Assembly: GCA_036785705.1 (NCBI GenBank)
Contig: JAWUZG010000962.1
Location: 113,255 to 177,254, forward strand
Length of the DNA: 64,000 bases
Source: Acanthornis magna
Taxonomy: Eukaryota; Chordata; Aves; Passeriformes; Acanthizidae
Direction of reading: 5' to 3'
Shown here: piece by piece, positions 13,301 to 25,837 of the stretch
Layout of the letters: each line of letters begins with the position of its first letter
Numbering within the stretch: the first letter of the stretch is position 1
Position numbers and translations under genes: made by a program
Notes under the pieces: model-generated
What the model was told of the DNA's origin: nothing
The model's input: only the letters and a program-made list of their open reading frames with translations
The model's database searches: none

Positions 13301-16149
13301 GGAAGAGTTGAAAGAGCAAATCGCATTAGTGAGGGTATCAGTTGCCTGAAGCAAGATTAGTCACAATTGAGAGCCACGAGAGATGCACTGTGCTTCTCAA
13401 ACAACCCTGGAGAGCAGCAGACATGGCACAGGCACAGCAGCTGACAGAAAACAGCACCTGGAGGTCAGCTGGGGCACTCAACACTCTCAAGTGGAGGTGG
13501 AAGTTTCGGCTCACACTGCAGCATCTGGCCCCTAAGGTGTTCCTCAAAGTTTTCAAGTGCTGCAACAAGAAGAAATTAAGAACCTCTGAAGTAAAAGAAG
13601 GCCTCTGAATAAGGCTGTCGTCCCTCACCTCCTACACAGCAGGAGGGCACTGTTAGAAATAGATCTTAATATCGATGAGCCTCTGTGTGTCTGGCTGCTC
13701 TGGTCACAGGAATTCAAATTTGTTTGATGTTTTAATGGCTTTGACAATGTAGCAACACTTCAGATATTGACCCCACTGTATAATCTCAACTGAACTCCTG
13801 AACCATGCAAATATGAACACTAACACAACCAGAAGTTATTTTTTATTTTATAGCCACCACATTTTATTGCCACACCCTCCTAGACATCCTGTAAAATTAG
13901 ACACTGTGTAACAGAGGCCATGACATGATATTTCCTGGTCTCTCAATGCCTGCATGTATGCATATGCTGGGTGAAGTAGAGAGGGAGATAAGGGAATTCT
14001 TCAGATGCATTATAAATTACACTTGAGTAACAAGGCAAGGATGAAAGTAAATTCTGCCAAAACTTAAACAGATGTGTATAGATACCATTTAAAATATTCT
14101 AGTGGTATTATCTTCCATATTTTAATACTCCCCCAGTTAACCGAGCAGATGACTCCTTTATCTCACAGTTGACAACTGAAGGTGCTTCATGAATGACAAT
14201 TTTGAGAAAAAAGATGAATTATAGCTGAAACAGTATCTGAAACAGTATGCCCCAATCCAAAAAATATTAGCTGACTTTTCACTGCTGGCAATTATAGTTT
14301 TAAGAGAGTTCTAAAATCAGTTCCTATAATTTCTTATTATAAGGGGGAAAACAAAATCAATCAAGAAGTGTTTATCCTGCTTTGCTTGTGGGGGTGGGGG
14401 GGAATATTACACAGTGGTGTTGACTGGCTTGTAGTCAATTCGATATAACTTTACTATGGCAACAGTTGCATCACTTCATATCATGCAGTCTCAGATGAAA
14501 AAATTAAACCAGCACCTCCTCCCTTCATTCTTTCACTTTGATCTTCCTTGAGGTGGACTTAAAAGGCTCTGCTTCCCAGATTTCCATGCCAGTGAGCCTC
14601 TGCTTATAAAATTTCTAACTGATTGAGCAGATTTTTCCTATTTACAAATTATCCAGTAAAAGCATTTTGCTCTGAAAGCTCCTTTGTGCTACATGGTACA
14701 TCCAGCTCTTAGGGGGCTAATGCATGAAATGGATCACTGGGTTGAAAATAGAAATCACCGTTAAAAAGATGGGGTACCAGGAGAATTAGGCACAACATAA
14801 TATTGTAACCACTGAGAATTCTCAACAGTAAAATAAAGCCTTATACTCCCAGCATTTTCATTAGTTTTCCAGTAGTGCTGGACGCAGTGTGAATTACAAT
14901 GAGCAAGAAAGCAGTGGTTGCTCTCTTTAAAGAACATGCACTGTATAGGGGGAAGTCATTTCTTCAGATCATACTGGGCTGGTTATTGGTTTGTATATGC
15001 TGGTATGCATTTCAGCACTTAGAAATTATATTTCTCTCCTTTACTAGATTCTGCATATATAGTCTGAAAAACAATATGTGTTTAGAAGCTCTCAGAATGA
15101 ATCTCATTGTAAGGTAAATATTTGTTTAGAAGTATGAATAGTGATAGAAATCTGTAGAAAGAGCATTCTGCACCAAATCTTTCATTGAGAGAATGTTTTT
15201 TTAAGTCTGGACAGGATGTGCTGTGTTTTCATTAAAACAACTGCAGAAGATAACATTATGATGACTAAAAGCCAAAATGACAAAAAATTGAGGTTGATAT
15301 AAATTTCTACTACAGAATGTTGTTTTGCTAGTAGTTAGCTATTCATCAGAAGAAAAAAAGAAAAAGAAAAAAATTAACAAACAAACAACCAAAAAAAGCT
15401 GCAGGAATAAACTCATTTGGGCAAATAGAGCATGTATTTGATGTGGTTTAGTCCTGTCCCACTCCAAAGCAGTACTAAAAATACCAACATATTAAAATAC
15501 CAACAATTATATTGGAAAAGATGCCAACAAGCTTATGTGTACAGAACTACTAATTTCTCTGAAACCACTACTTATAAAGCTCTCTAAGAATTAAGCATAT
15601 GATCTGTATTGAAAGGAAGGTATGAATTGATTCAGGCCTTAGCTCAAACCTTCCAAATACTTATTTGGGGAATCTATAAGTATGGGTTAAAAAAAACCCA
15701 AAGATGTTCTCTCTGACCATCTGTTGAGCATAGATCTCTGTTTTCAGCTGCATGATAGTATCTGGAAGACCAAGCTCAGACCAACGTGCACAACCATGGA
15801 AAACCAGAGCTTCTCATTCTAGAGAGCCCAACCAACCTCGACAACATCGTACAGAGCCTGCAATATGCTCTGTATCACAACATGCTCCTCCACTGGGAGG
15901 ACTCTGGTATGAATTCAGGGACATGTGCCACATGCAGAAGTTCGTAGCAAGGAAACTTTCTCAGAGCCTAACTTCATGCAAGTCCCTGCACCTCAGAAAG
16001 TCTGAAAAAGTGTTGAAAACCAGCTGCTTACCTCCTAAGCAATTACCCACCCTACATGGTATGGACAGTTCGCATCTTTTGCACACAGTGAATTCCAATG
16101 CAATTCACAAAAACATTGAAGACGGCTGGAGAGAGCTTCTGCCCCTGCT
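7354..16149. other. Non-coding sequence, no gene recognised
   Basis: About 8.8 kb of AT-rich DNA with only short open frames. The segment 13,342-13,608 (plus, 88 codons; also open on the minus strand) is the most gene-like stretch because of its balanced composition, but I recognise no family and see no convincing splice context. A-rich patches occur near 15,350-15,390. Confidence 0.45.
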
Positions 16150-16460
16150 CAGACAGGCTGCCTAGAGCAGGCTGCCCAGGACCGTGCCCCATCAGGTCTT
16201 GAGTATCTCCACAGATGGAGACTTTACACAACCTTTTCCAGTAGCTGATCACCCTAAGAGAGAAAAAGCTTTTTCTTTTGTTCAGATGGAACTTCATGGG
16301 GTTTTTATTTCTGCCCATTGCCTCCTGTATCATCAGTGGGCACTGCTGAGAAGAGTATAGCTCCACCATTTTCATTCTCTCTAATTAGGTATTTATACAC
16401 AGTGATAAAATTGCCCCTGAGCCTTCCTGTCTCCAGGCTCAACACATAGCTCTGTCAGCA
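16150..16460 (-). mobile_element. CR1 LINE fragment (3' region)
   Basis: Read on the plus strand this has the familiar reversed CR1 3'-region order: 'ggctgcccaggaccgtg', 'gagtatctccacagatgg', 'cagatggaacttcatg', 'tgcccattgcctcctg', 'gggcactgctgagaag' and 'tgagccttcctgtctccagg'. The element therefore lies on the minus strand. It is a short, diverged piece without the terminal 8-bp CR1 repeat. Confidence 0.8.
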
Positions 16461-17489
16461 GAACGTTTTTTGGATTGTTTTTTCAAATTTCAACATTACA
16501 TCCTACGTTCTCTCATTATCCACCTTCTTTTGATGTGGCATTGCCTTGCCCTCAGGAGAAGTCAGGTGTTTTTTTGTTTGCTTTTTAAGGAATGGTTTTT
16601 TAAAAATTTGGGGGTTTTGCACTACTTAAAGGGAAAGACTTGTCTTTAAACAACTATGATAATGACAGAAGACTCTAAATCATGCAATTAACAAGTATTA
16701 AAGCTTTTTCCTTAACAAATAATCTGATATTGCTCTCTTGAGGATTGCTTCTTCTTTTTATCCCCCAAATGCAAACAGCAAGCTGTTTACAAAGTCATTA
16801 AGACTAAATATTTTCTGAAAAAAAAAAATAAATTTCAACAAGTAATAATCAGCTTTGGTGCTGTTTTCTGGGTTAGAGCACATACCTCTAGATACCAAAA
16901 TTTTGTTGGACTTCAGTGGCAATGAAAGGTCTGGAATGCGATGTGTAGAGCATTTGCTCTATTTTCGGGGGGATAACCGATATCATGCAGCCCCTCTGCA
17001 CAAGGGACAAGCAAGGATAGGTGAGGCAGGGAATGGACACCATATGCTCTATCATATCTGATACAAGTTACTCCCCTTACAGGATAGCAAAGGACAAGAC
17101 CACCAGTTAAATCAATGGTGGCTTCAAATCACATCAGAGACTGAAATGTTATAATTTATGGCTTAAACGTCTTCATGAAGGACTTTTGCCTATTGTAGCA
17201 AAACTGTACAAAAGCTGCAGAGCAAACCACCAAAACCCTGAATGGAGCCCTGAACTGTGCGCTGATGGAGATAAGATAAAGTAAAAACTCCAGGCTGGGG
17301 GAAAAGAATACATTCACAGAGGGGTCAAGCTTAGCACCTTTGGGGTAGAGACCATAGCCCCAGGGCTATCAGCTGCCAGGCCAGCACAGACCCTGACACC
17401 AAAGGGTGGGGGGAAGAGAGGTTTTGGATGTGTGGTGAAAAAGCCTCTGGTCCAAGGCTGTGCAGACAGAGGAGCCCAACTGCCCTACT

Positions 17490-17650
17490 CTTCCTTCTTT
17501 CTTTCTTTTTCTTTCTTTCTTTCTCTCTCTTTCTCTCTCTCTTTCTTTCTTCTCTTTCTTCTTTTCTCTTTCTATCTTTCCCTCTTTCTTTCTCTCTTTC
17601 TTTCCTTCCTTCTTCCTTTCCTTCTTCCTTTCCTTCTTTCTCTTTGCCTT
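17490..17650 (+). repeat. Polypyrimidine (TTTC/TTCC)n tract
   Basis: Roughly 160 bases are almost pure C and T on the plus strand, built from TTTC, TTCC and CTCT units. The long open frames that cross it on both strands (Phe/Leu/Ser-rich on one side, Lys/Glu/Arg-rich on the other) arise from the repeat and are not genes. Confidence 0.95.
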
Positions 17651-18527
17651 TTTTACCGTTACATAAAATATATCGATTCTTTGGCAGCAACATCTAACCT
17701 CATTTGGTTTTAACCTTTTTTTTTTTTGCTATATTTCAAACCTTTCTGGGTTCAATCCATTTTATTCACAGAGATCTAGCTATCTTTGCTCTTCTGTGTT
17801 TAAACCCATTCGTAACACATCATGACATAAAAATCATCACATCATCAGTAACAACTCACCCTATCATGAAATAAACCTCTGATGCAGTTCAATCACTGGG
17901 TTTACTACATCAGATCTTTATTTCATGAGGAAGATTTGTGTGAATGAAGTCATTTTTCCAACGCAGATTGTCTGGACTGAACAAGGAGGACATGTCCCAT
18001 CTGTGAGGTTTGTCCCACTTCCCAGAGCACTGGAAAGCCCAAGGCCGTTCCCTGCTAAGTTGACAGCAGGTTTCTGGCTTCTGAGGCCTTTTCTCACATG
18101 CATTCACTGACATCTCTGGTGCTAAAAGCAGTCCACACTCCAGCCTTTTCCAGCACTGGCACTCCCCAACCAACCTATCCCAACAGTGATACTGCTGAGG
18201 AAGCTCACGCAAACATTATAACTGTGAGACCTTCAGCTTCCTGCCAAAGGCAGTGATGGGTTTAAAACACTCCTGACAGGGAGTCAGGGGAGTGTTTCCC
18301 TGACAGCAACAGGGAAAGGTTGAAAACCTTTGTTTTCCTAACAGATCTGGATAAAATCAGCCAAACTACAATAAAATAAGGACAGAGGAAGTACCCACAG
18401 CTGACATGCTAATAAAAATTCTCTTTGAGAATAAAGACTTCCAGCGTACACAAGAAAGCAATCCTGAAGTACAAGCAATCCACTGTACTTTAACTTCAGT
18501 TGCTCTCCACACCTCAGAAAAACAATT

Positions 18528-18779
18528 TTAAGACCTTACCCTAGAACTCTCTGCATGGAAGTAAGACAGTGTCTTGGTACCACACAACTCCAGCAAACAG
18601 GCTAAGAAAGCATCACTTTTTCCTTGAAACACCTGAAGACCACAGGGCAGAAACACAACAGTGTCACAGCTGTCATGTTTCCAATGCACGTTTACAAGTT
18701 TCACTGTCCTGGAGCAAGGCATGTCAGGCGAGTAGAGCCACTCTGGATTTTTCAGGACAAGGATCCTAACATGCTTCAT
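18528..18779 (-). pseudogene. FBXO15: Candidate FBXO15 exon 8, out of frame
   Basis: A minus-strand frame beginning MKHVRILVLKN resembles the block that follows exon 7 in FBXO15 (human has HVK..V..LKN there). It lies about 0.9 kb downstream of exon 7 and runs to a GT donor (AGG|GTAAGG) near 18,540. The only nearby acceptor (CTGTCAG|AATG) joins to exon 7 one base out of register, so the joined reading meets TGA at once. Similarity beyond the first third is weak. An LTR begins about 30 bases upstream of the acceptor, leaving almost no original intron. It is either a damaged exon 8 or a chance open frame. Confidence 0.4.
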
Positions 18780-18811
18780 TCTGACAGAGAATCACAGCAG
18801 GCCTTTGTAAC

Positions 18812-19175
18812 TGTGTTGGGTTTGTGTGACCAGGTTTTGATACCAGAGGGGCTACAAGGACAGCTTCTGTGAGAAGCTGCCAGAAGCTTCCCCTATGTTG
18901 AACACTGCAAATGCCAGCTCCAAAAATCCACCATTGGCCAAGGCCAAGCCCATCAGCAACGGTGGTAGTGCCTCTGGGATACCAGATTTAAGAAGGGGGG
19001 TAAAAAACCTGCACAATTGCAGCCAGACAAAGGCGTAAGAACGAGAGAAACAGCCCTGCAGACGCTCGGGTCAGTGAAAAAAGAGGCACCGGAGTAGAGA
19101 TTCCCCTGCATCTCATGGTGAGGCTGGCTGTCCCCCTGCAGCCCATGGAGGTCTATGCTGGAGGTCTATCCATCT
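18812..19175 (+). mobile_element. LTR-like element, avian ERV type
   Basis: The segment starts TGTGTTGGG and contains blocks I associate with a common passerine LTR: 'cttctgtgagaagctgcc', 'ccattggccaaggccaag', 'ggtggtagtgcctctggg', then a TATA-like ATTTAAGAAGG, and downstream 'gtccccctgcagcccatgg'. The 3' end is not clear, so the right boundary is approximate. It lies within an FBXO15 intron, antisense to the gene and immediately upstream of the candidate exon 8. Confidence 0.6.
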
Positions 19176-19638
19176 TAAAGTTCTTAAAGTTCACAGTAAC
19201 TTCTACAAATATATTTATATATTTAATCTGTCAGTGCACCCAAAGTATACTCGAGGAGAATTCTACTGAAACAAGCCTCCAAAACGTATGAGGACAAACT
19301 GTCTCTCCTTTATAAAATACAAGTGGAAGAAACATCAACCTGCACCAAAAGCTGTGCCACTGCATTATTAATGCTGCAGTGAAGCAAAAGAAAAGACCCT
19401 GACAATCTGCAAAATTTGTGTCCCAGGCCTGACACTGTCAATATGACAGAGCAGGCTGAGCACACCACACAAATTGCCATGCAGATATAAGGAAGCCACA
19501 CAACAAACAGAGAGATCACTTACTCTTAAAATTCCAATTCAGTTTCTCCCCTTAAAACAGAGACACTGGATATAAGAAGGAAAGACACAGCAGCAGGGAT
19601 CATTTCTAAAACAGACATTATTGTTCCATCAACTTTAC

Positions 19639-19784
19639 CTTTTCTGCAGAAGTGGCCATTGAATGTTCCACACAGGTACCTGCAGCTTCTGCCATGCAGA
19701 TCCAGGTGCAGGCTGTAGTGATGGAGTCCACAGTCTGGGTCAGTATCATCCAGTAAAGGTCCATTAGGTGGAGGGGTAGATTGG
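19639..19784 (-). CDS. FBXO15: FBXO15 exon 7
   Basis: Acceptor TTTTTTCAAG, donor AAAG|GTAAAG. It opens with one base completing a codon and ends with one base over, which fits exon 6. The 48 whole codons include LLDDTDPDCGLHHYSLHLDL and YLCGTF; human FBXO15 has FLDDS.EYGLHGYQLHVDLH and FYLCGTF at the same place. The exon itself is intact but lies downstream of the exon 6 stop. Confidence 0.8.
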
Positions 19785-20753
19785 CTTGAAAAAAAAATAG
19801 AATTTAGCAACGGGGATGGCTTAATAGAAAGAAATTAAATACATGGCTGTACACGATCATCTTGAGAGAGTTTTGAAATCAAACATCTCTAGTTCCTCAT
19901 GCTTCTTTTCAGCCAATACAGTGTCTAATACTGCTGCTCAGCTGCTTGGCCTAGCCAAAGACAAAAAATATGGCAGTCAGCTTTAAAAGGCACATCTGTT
20001 AAACTTCAAAACATGGACTTGTCTACGAAAAAGAAAAAAGCATCAGCTTAACTACAAATCTAAAAGCCCACTAGCTAGAAACTTCTCTGAAACAGCAATT
20101 ACTGGAATAATTTTGTTTGTGCCTAAGTAAATGAGTAACTACCACACACAAATGACCTGAAGAGACCAAATGCCAGAGGCAACTGCACAGCTTCTACAAA
20201 GGATCCAAGTGGGCACTAAGGGAGATTGTGTAAAATCTCACCTTCTGTGGCAGAAGAGCCACACTAAGTTACCATGGGCACTTAAGACTACTGGTTAGAT
20301 ACAACAATATCTGACCAGAAAGCTGAGGGGAAAATAAATTCCCCAAATAATGTTCTAAAGCTAAAAAACTCCATCTTTTGAAACAGCTTACAGTGTATAA
20401 ACAAGTATTGTATTATATTATATACTGCAATGTACACATATATAAACACATCATAGGAAATCCAGCTAGGTTCTCAATAGGACTGAAAGATAAAGTCTAA
20501 CTTTCTCAATACTGCAAGTATTACTACAGTTGTATAACTAAATTATCTCCTTAATAGCATAACAATGGCAATATCGTAGCATGAAAATGCTTCTACACTT
20601 TTGTATATCGTTACTGTAACTTGTTTATATTAAACAAGAATAGTTAATTACTGCCTAAATATAAACCTCTAACAGCAGTCAATTTTAACTGTGAAACTCA
20701 AAGCTTTATTCAAAAGGTTATCTTTATTACCCACAAAGGAAAACCAAGCTTAC

Positions 20754-20836
20754 ACAACAGCAGAACCCAAAATGCTTCACTCAAGAAGTTGATTATAATG
20801 AAGACTGGCCATAACAAAAGCAATTTCATTTGTATC
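20754..20836 (-). pseudogene. FBXO15: FBXO15 exon 6 with premature TGA
   Basis: Acceptor AATTTTTCAG, donor GTTGT|GTAAGC. The phase (0 in, 2 out) fits both neighbours exactly. It reads DTNEIAFVMASLHYNQLLE, then TGA at 20,777-20,779, then SILGSAV. Human FBXO15 reads ELAFVMANLHFHHLVE, R, STLGSA, so the stop sits where mammals have arginine. That fits CGA to TGA, a CpG transition. Everything else about the exon is well preserved, which suggests recent loss or a polymorphic allele. Confidence 0.85.
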
Positions 20837-23094
20837 CTGAAAAATTAATTAAAGTAGATGTATTTTTATGTGGAAATTCTTTTTTTCAGAGGGTCTTTCC
20901 AAGCATTAAAATTCATAGATAAATGCTGCTGCTTATTACTCTGCCAGTTACTGTAATAATGTTAGTAATGCCTTGCTCTAACATTTGGACTCCTAAAACC
21001 TTTAGTGTCTTTTCACAAGAGTACAGAATATATAAAAAAGATTAGAGCATTTCTATCTTATGGAGAAAGAGAGGGAAACTAGCTATGCCAGGGCAAAAGT
21101 TATGAGAGCAATCCAAGAATTGTACTTCCCTAACTTCTACTTTCCACTTTAAAATAGGTACCTAAACAGAATCAAACAGCACTTACTCCCAACTACTGAA
21201 GCATCAAGTTTATTTTCATAGGTAAGGAACTATTTGCAAAGAGGGCTAACATCAGTGAGGGGTACAGAATTACTCAAGAGAAATGGTGAATTGCAAAGTA
21301 AAACCTTGGATGTCTTCACCAGATTATGTGCTCCTGGGAAAACATTAGGAACATAACCTTCTATAGATGCCTAAAGAAAACATAAATGTGAAAACTAAAT
21401 AGAGACAGAGGTATGTATTTACTTCAAGAACACAGAATGATAGGAAGTCAGCTTTTTTTCTTTAAATGTATTTTTTAAGTCATACATTTACAAACACCTA
21501 AGTCAATAGGAAAATTATTCACTGCCAGAAGTCTATTACTCTCCTGAAATGTGGGCGACTACTGTTTTCATCTCTCTGCGTTACCAGAAAATGACATCCC
21601 CTAATCAAACTTTTGGCTTCTTAACTACTTCTATATTTTCATAGTACAACATTACAGCTATAGAAGATATAACAAGGGAGATTTATCAAACACATAGTTT
21701 CTCAGTCTTTCTTTATCCAAATACCAGGAGGCCCATGTAACCTGTTTGTGGTTTCTATTATGCAGCTATGTGCAAAAAACCAAGATATGTGGCATTTACA
21801 ATTATTTCACCCTCTGACAGTTAACTACCTAGTTACTAACTACCTCTGCCTACACAGAGAGTAAGAACTGCTGCTCAGAAAAGCAAGCAGGGGAAATACA
21901 CTAGAGTGAAGCACACAATTCTTAATGTCTATGTGGAACTTTGTTATGATAGAACCATTTCCAGGTGCTGAAAGAAATCTCTTTCCAAGCGTGGGAGGGG
22001 CCAATGCATGAGCAAGACCATTGAGCCAACAACACAGGGACACCAGCCTACTAAACTTGTGAAGATACAAGAGAAATGGCTGTTAGTTTATCAGAGCTTT
22101 TCACAGACTGAGACAACCTGGAACAGACTCATGCAGGTCAGTTTTCTAGGAAATGGACTTTCAGTCTTACCTTAAAGTAAGAGTGAAAGAAATAGTCCGT
22201 CTGTGGTTTTAAACATTGCCTCTGGTGATTGTGCACAGCATGTTTGCAGCTGCAAATTAGGCACAGCTTGGAGGAACTATTCATAGGCTCCCTAGGAAAG
22301 TTCCTGGCCAGTGCCAGACAGGCTAAACCTTCATCAATAACATGGCTGAGGGGAGGAAGAAAGGGCTGCCACCTCTGAATTCAGACCAAGAGCAGAACAC
22401 CTGAGACAGGCTTCCACAGCGCCCAGCCCTGTGCAGCTGCAGGCAGACACTGAGGTCCCCGTGCATTCCATACAAAATGCCAATTCCTTTTGCATAGGAG
22501 TCTGCTTCAGATGTTCCGTTCTGCCCTCTGAAGACATTCATCTCTACACCCACCCTACAGAGACTAAATGCTTAAGTTAGGCTCCTAATACCAAGAATGT
22601 AATGCCCCCAAAAGGGCACAATTTAAAGCATTCCTACTGCTGGAGCAGGATATAGCTACCTGGTGATGGAGATTAAAGCTAAGTTGCTAGGTGGGAACTC
22701 ATCACAGGACATGGCACGAATCAGAGGAAGAAGCACATCTGTCCTCCAACCATTCTCTTTAAAATTACTCTAGGATATCAAACTTGGGCATGTGAAGACT
22801 GCAAAACAAATAAAACTGAATGCTGTATTTAATCTAGTATCTTACATAACTGATCTTTGAATTAGAAGTGAACCTTTTGAAAAGTATATATACTCCTACA
22901 TTTTAGAATACAATAAATCATCTGCTAGCTGTCCCTACATGCATTTGGTTGTTACTAGTTTAGAAAAGAGCTTTCAAAATCCAAAGGAAAAAAAACAAAT
23001 TAAAAAAACCCCTCCCCAAATCCAAACTACAAGGCAAAAAAAAAATCTATTCCTTCAAGTCATAATAAAATATTGAAACAAAATGTTATCTTAC

Positions 23095-23224
23095 CTTCCA
23101 ATTTCCTCCTAACAATCCTGGATTCAGACTGAAGAGCTGGACAAGCTCATCGGCACCAACTGCTACACTGCTTTCAGTCACGTTAGCAAGACTGTATTCA
23201 GCAATCAAGGCAAATCGACGAGGT
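23095..23224 (-). CDS. FBXO15: FBXO15 exon 5
   Basis: Acceptor CTTTCCAAAG, donor TGGAAG|GTAAGA. One base completes the exon 4 codon, then 43 codons follow, ending in phase 0. Residues include PRRFALIAEYSLANVT and LFSLNPGLLGGNWK, matching human SLIAKYNLSHLT and IFCLHPGLLVGVWK. The frame is open throughout. Confidence 0.85.
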
Positions 23225-23934
23225 CTTTGGAAAGAACACGCAGAATGCAGGAAAAAGGCTATGTCTCCTTATTCATGTAAAAGTTCAGCCTAATTTCATT
23301 TTTAACTGACTGGCTTAAGTCTGAGCAACAGCACAGGATGAGAATGGTTCTGAAAGCGTTTGGCATGCAGAGCCATAAACTATACATTCAAACAACTACA
23401 GTGCACTAGCAGGATCTCAACCCCTAACAAGAAAAGAAGCAAAACCACTATATGATCTTCTAAAACACTCTTAAAAAAAAAGAACTTATGTGCTTGCCCA
23501 ATTTTTCAAAATACCACAGAATTACTTTCCAATTCATTTTTGATACTTTATTGGTACTAGATAGAATCACTGAACATTTATCAGTGTCAAGCAAGCTACT
23601 AAGGTAAATTTTTCTTCCACAGAAGCAAAATTCAAAGGAAAGGACCAAATTGCACATATAATAAATTGTTTTTCTTAGAGGAAGCCTTCCTTTTTCAGAA
23701 TTTTTTTTCTGCCTACAATTTTGCCTATAATTAAAGCCATTTAGCTCCAAAACACTCCTAAATAAAAGTTCATGGACAATCTTATGAACTAATGATGCAT
23801 TAAAAAGAAAGAGCAGAAAGCAGAGTTTGCATTACCTATTCAGAATGAAGAAAGAAGTCTTTCTCAAACCCTCTTCCAACTTAGGCTTTTATCATATCCA
23901 AAACAGTTCCTAGATTTCCCAGCAGTATCACTGT

Positions 23935-24085
23935 AGTATCACCAGGGATGGAGCATCCACGACCTCCCCACACAACCTGCTCTAGTGTCTCACCACCCTC
24001 ACAGTAAAAAGCTTCTTCCTAATCAACCTCAACCCTTTCCATCTTTAAGTCAATCAGGCTCATATTAATACAGGAACATTCCTAA
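23935..24085 (-). mobile_element. Short CR1 LINE fragment
   Basis: The plus strand reads 'accagggatggagcatcc', 'ctctagtgtctcaccacc' and 'agcttcttcctaatcaac', the reversed CR1 3'-region order. Only about 150 bases are recognisable. It lies in the intron between FBXO15 exons 5 and 4. Confidence 0.65.
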
Positions 24086-24953
24086 ACTCCCTGCACTACT
24101 GCCTTACGGTCTTAACACGGATATATTGAAATTGGTGAAACCACTCCTTTCATCTATATTCACAATCTCTAAAAACTTACAGTTCTGTGAAATAAATACA
24201 CCAACTGCCTGCAAGCTTTTATTTTTTTAATAATTTACTACATATGAATCATCATCTTGGTAAAACAACTACATTTCCCACATGATTTGACTGCAAGACT
24301 TTTTCAGCTGACTTTATACAAAAGCCTTCTTTTGATTTATTTATTTCTCAAGCAAATAGTTTGCTTCTGCTTGAGGAACCAGGTGTTTTGTAGGTGAACA
24401 ATTCCCTCTTTTCAGAGCTCTGTGACTAGGGGCTTTGTGTAAGAAGCGTGTAGCTGATACTGCACATACTGTACACATAGACTCCAGATGTGTGCAGAAC
24501 TCCTTAACAGCAACCAAACACCTCAAATAGACACTTTTCGTTTCAGTATCTTCTCAGAATATAATGAAAAAAACCTATTGTACACACTTAAGCTAAGAAA
24601 CAATAGATATGCTGTGGACTGGTGTTTTTATATGCATGTACTGAAGACTGCACACATAGTTGAACACCAAGTTCCATAAACTCACACGCACACCTATCAG
24701 ACACAAAATAAATTTTAACAACATAGATTACCTGACTGTAGCCACATAAATATTGATGACATTTTCCAAGCTAAGTTTCTCACAATAAATTCTCCTAGAT
24801 TTACATGTTTCTTTCATGCTCATTTGTGTCTATGCCTTAAACCCAGCTTTCCAAGTCAGGACCTCTCAGCCTGAATATCACATGCCAGTACCTACATTAA
24901 CCTATGAATTAATGCCATAGCTTGTTGGATTATGCTATTTGCTGCCTTTTCAG

Positions 24954-25330
24954 GTGTGGCAACCTGGTTCAGGAACGGCACGGCGGCCAACCCCCAGCCG
25001 CTCGGGCCATCAGCTCACAGACACCAATGTGGTGGACGGCAAATGGCATTTATTGGTGATTAGCACCGCATTATATAACTTTGGTTTACAATGTCACACC
25101 CATCTGCTTACATCATAAACTAAACACTATTGGCTACCTGGGGAGGGGTCCTATCTTTCCGTACAGCACGACATCTTCCGACCGCCAGACCCTACCTACC
25201 CACAGCTATTTCTTGCTAAAAAGCTCTACCAATGAAGAGAAGAATATAGGAAGAAATACTACAGGGAGGCTTTCTAACAACGAGTTAACTTGTTGAGTCA
25301 AACCAATGTCAGACAGCTCCTACAGACACA
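24954..25330 (-). mobile_element. LTR-like element with polyadenylation signal on minus strand
   Basis: The block starts TGTGGCAACCTGG on the plus strand, which would be the CA end of a minus-strand LTR. It has a minus-strand AATAAA at 25,049-25,054 next to a GC-rich R/U5-like segment, and a CCAAT-type AT-rich U3-like part above. It lies 54 bases or less below FBXO15 exon 4, in the intron between exons 5 and 4. The family was not identified and the right boundary is approximate. Confidence 0.5.
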
Positions 25331-25383
25331 TTATCCACCAGTCACACCCAAAAAATCTTCAAAAATCCTCAGTTAAAACTCAC

Positions 25384-25593
25384 CCCTTCTTTTTGGGAGG
25401 TCTGCCCAGAGGAGGAAGCAATGGTGTAACTCCATACAGTTTTAGGGTTGACAGGATGTCTAAGCACAGCCAGTCTCTACCATACCAAAGCACGGTAACT
25501 GATGTGTCCTTAAACGATAGCTTTGGCTTCTCCATTACATGTTCTTTTCCATTTTTGTCCTTCAGAGCAATTACCCAACTCAAGCCAGAGACA
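25384..25593 (-). CDS. FBXO15: FBXO15 exon 4
   Basis: Acceptor CCTAAATAACAG, donor AAGAAGG..GTGAGT. The phase fits both sides (1 base in, 2 out, 69 whole codons). It reads SWVIALKDKNGKEHVMEKP, LSFKDTSVTVLWYGRDWLCL and STLKLYGVTPLLP. Human FBXO15 has GWAIILKEKGGKEYIMEH and DTSVTVIWYGKKWPCL at the same positions. This is the exon that makes the assignment most secure. Confidence 0.9.
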
Positions 25594-25837
25594 CTGTTAT
25601 TTAGGAATTGAGAGGGGAGAGGGGTGTTTAAAACAAAATTCCCAAAGTGACAACAGTTAAACTATGCTTTCAACAGTTTTATATTTCTACTAACTGCTAC
25701 TTATGTTCCTCAGTTTCAGCAATTTCTAGATTATCATCGCATCTTCCCATTTTATAGCTCTATTTCTATACCCCCAAGCCATTAATATTTTGTACATTCT
25801 TCTCAAGTAAATCTCTTTGTGACAAGGCATTGCTTAC

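Noticed and set aside
13338..13628. Open frames on both strands with balanced composition
   Set aside because: No recognisable domain and no consistent splice signals; an exon could not be supported.
17331..17713. Overlapping frames rich in Phe/Leu/Ser (plus) and Lys/Glu/Arg (minus)
   Set aside because: They are translations of the polypyrimidine repeat.
19310..19519. Cys/Val-rich minus-strand frame considered as an FBXO15 exon
   Set aside because: No similarity to the expected exon in any frame and no matching splice phase.
22160..22192. Short minus-strand candidate exon (AG ... TTTAAG|GTAAGA) considered as FBXO15 exon 6
   Set aside because: Only about 30 bases with no similarity; the true exon 6 was then found at 20,754-20,836.
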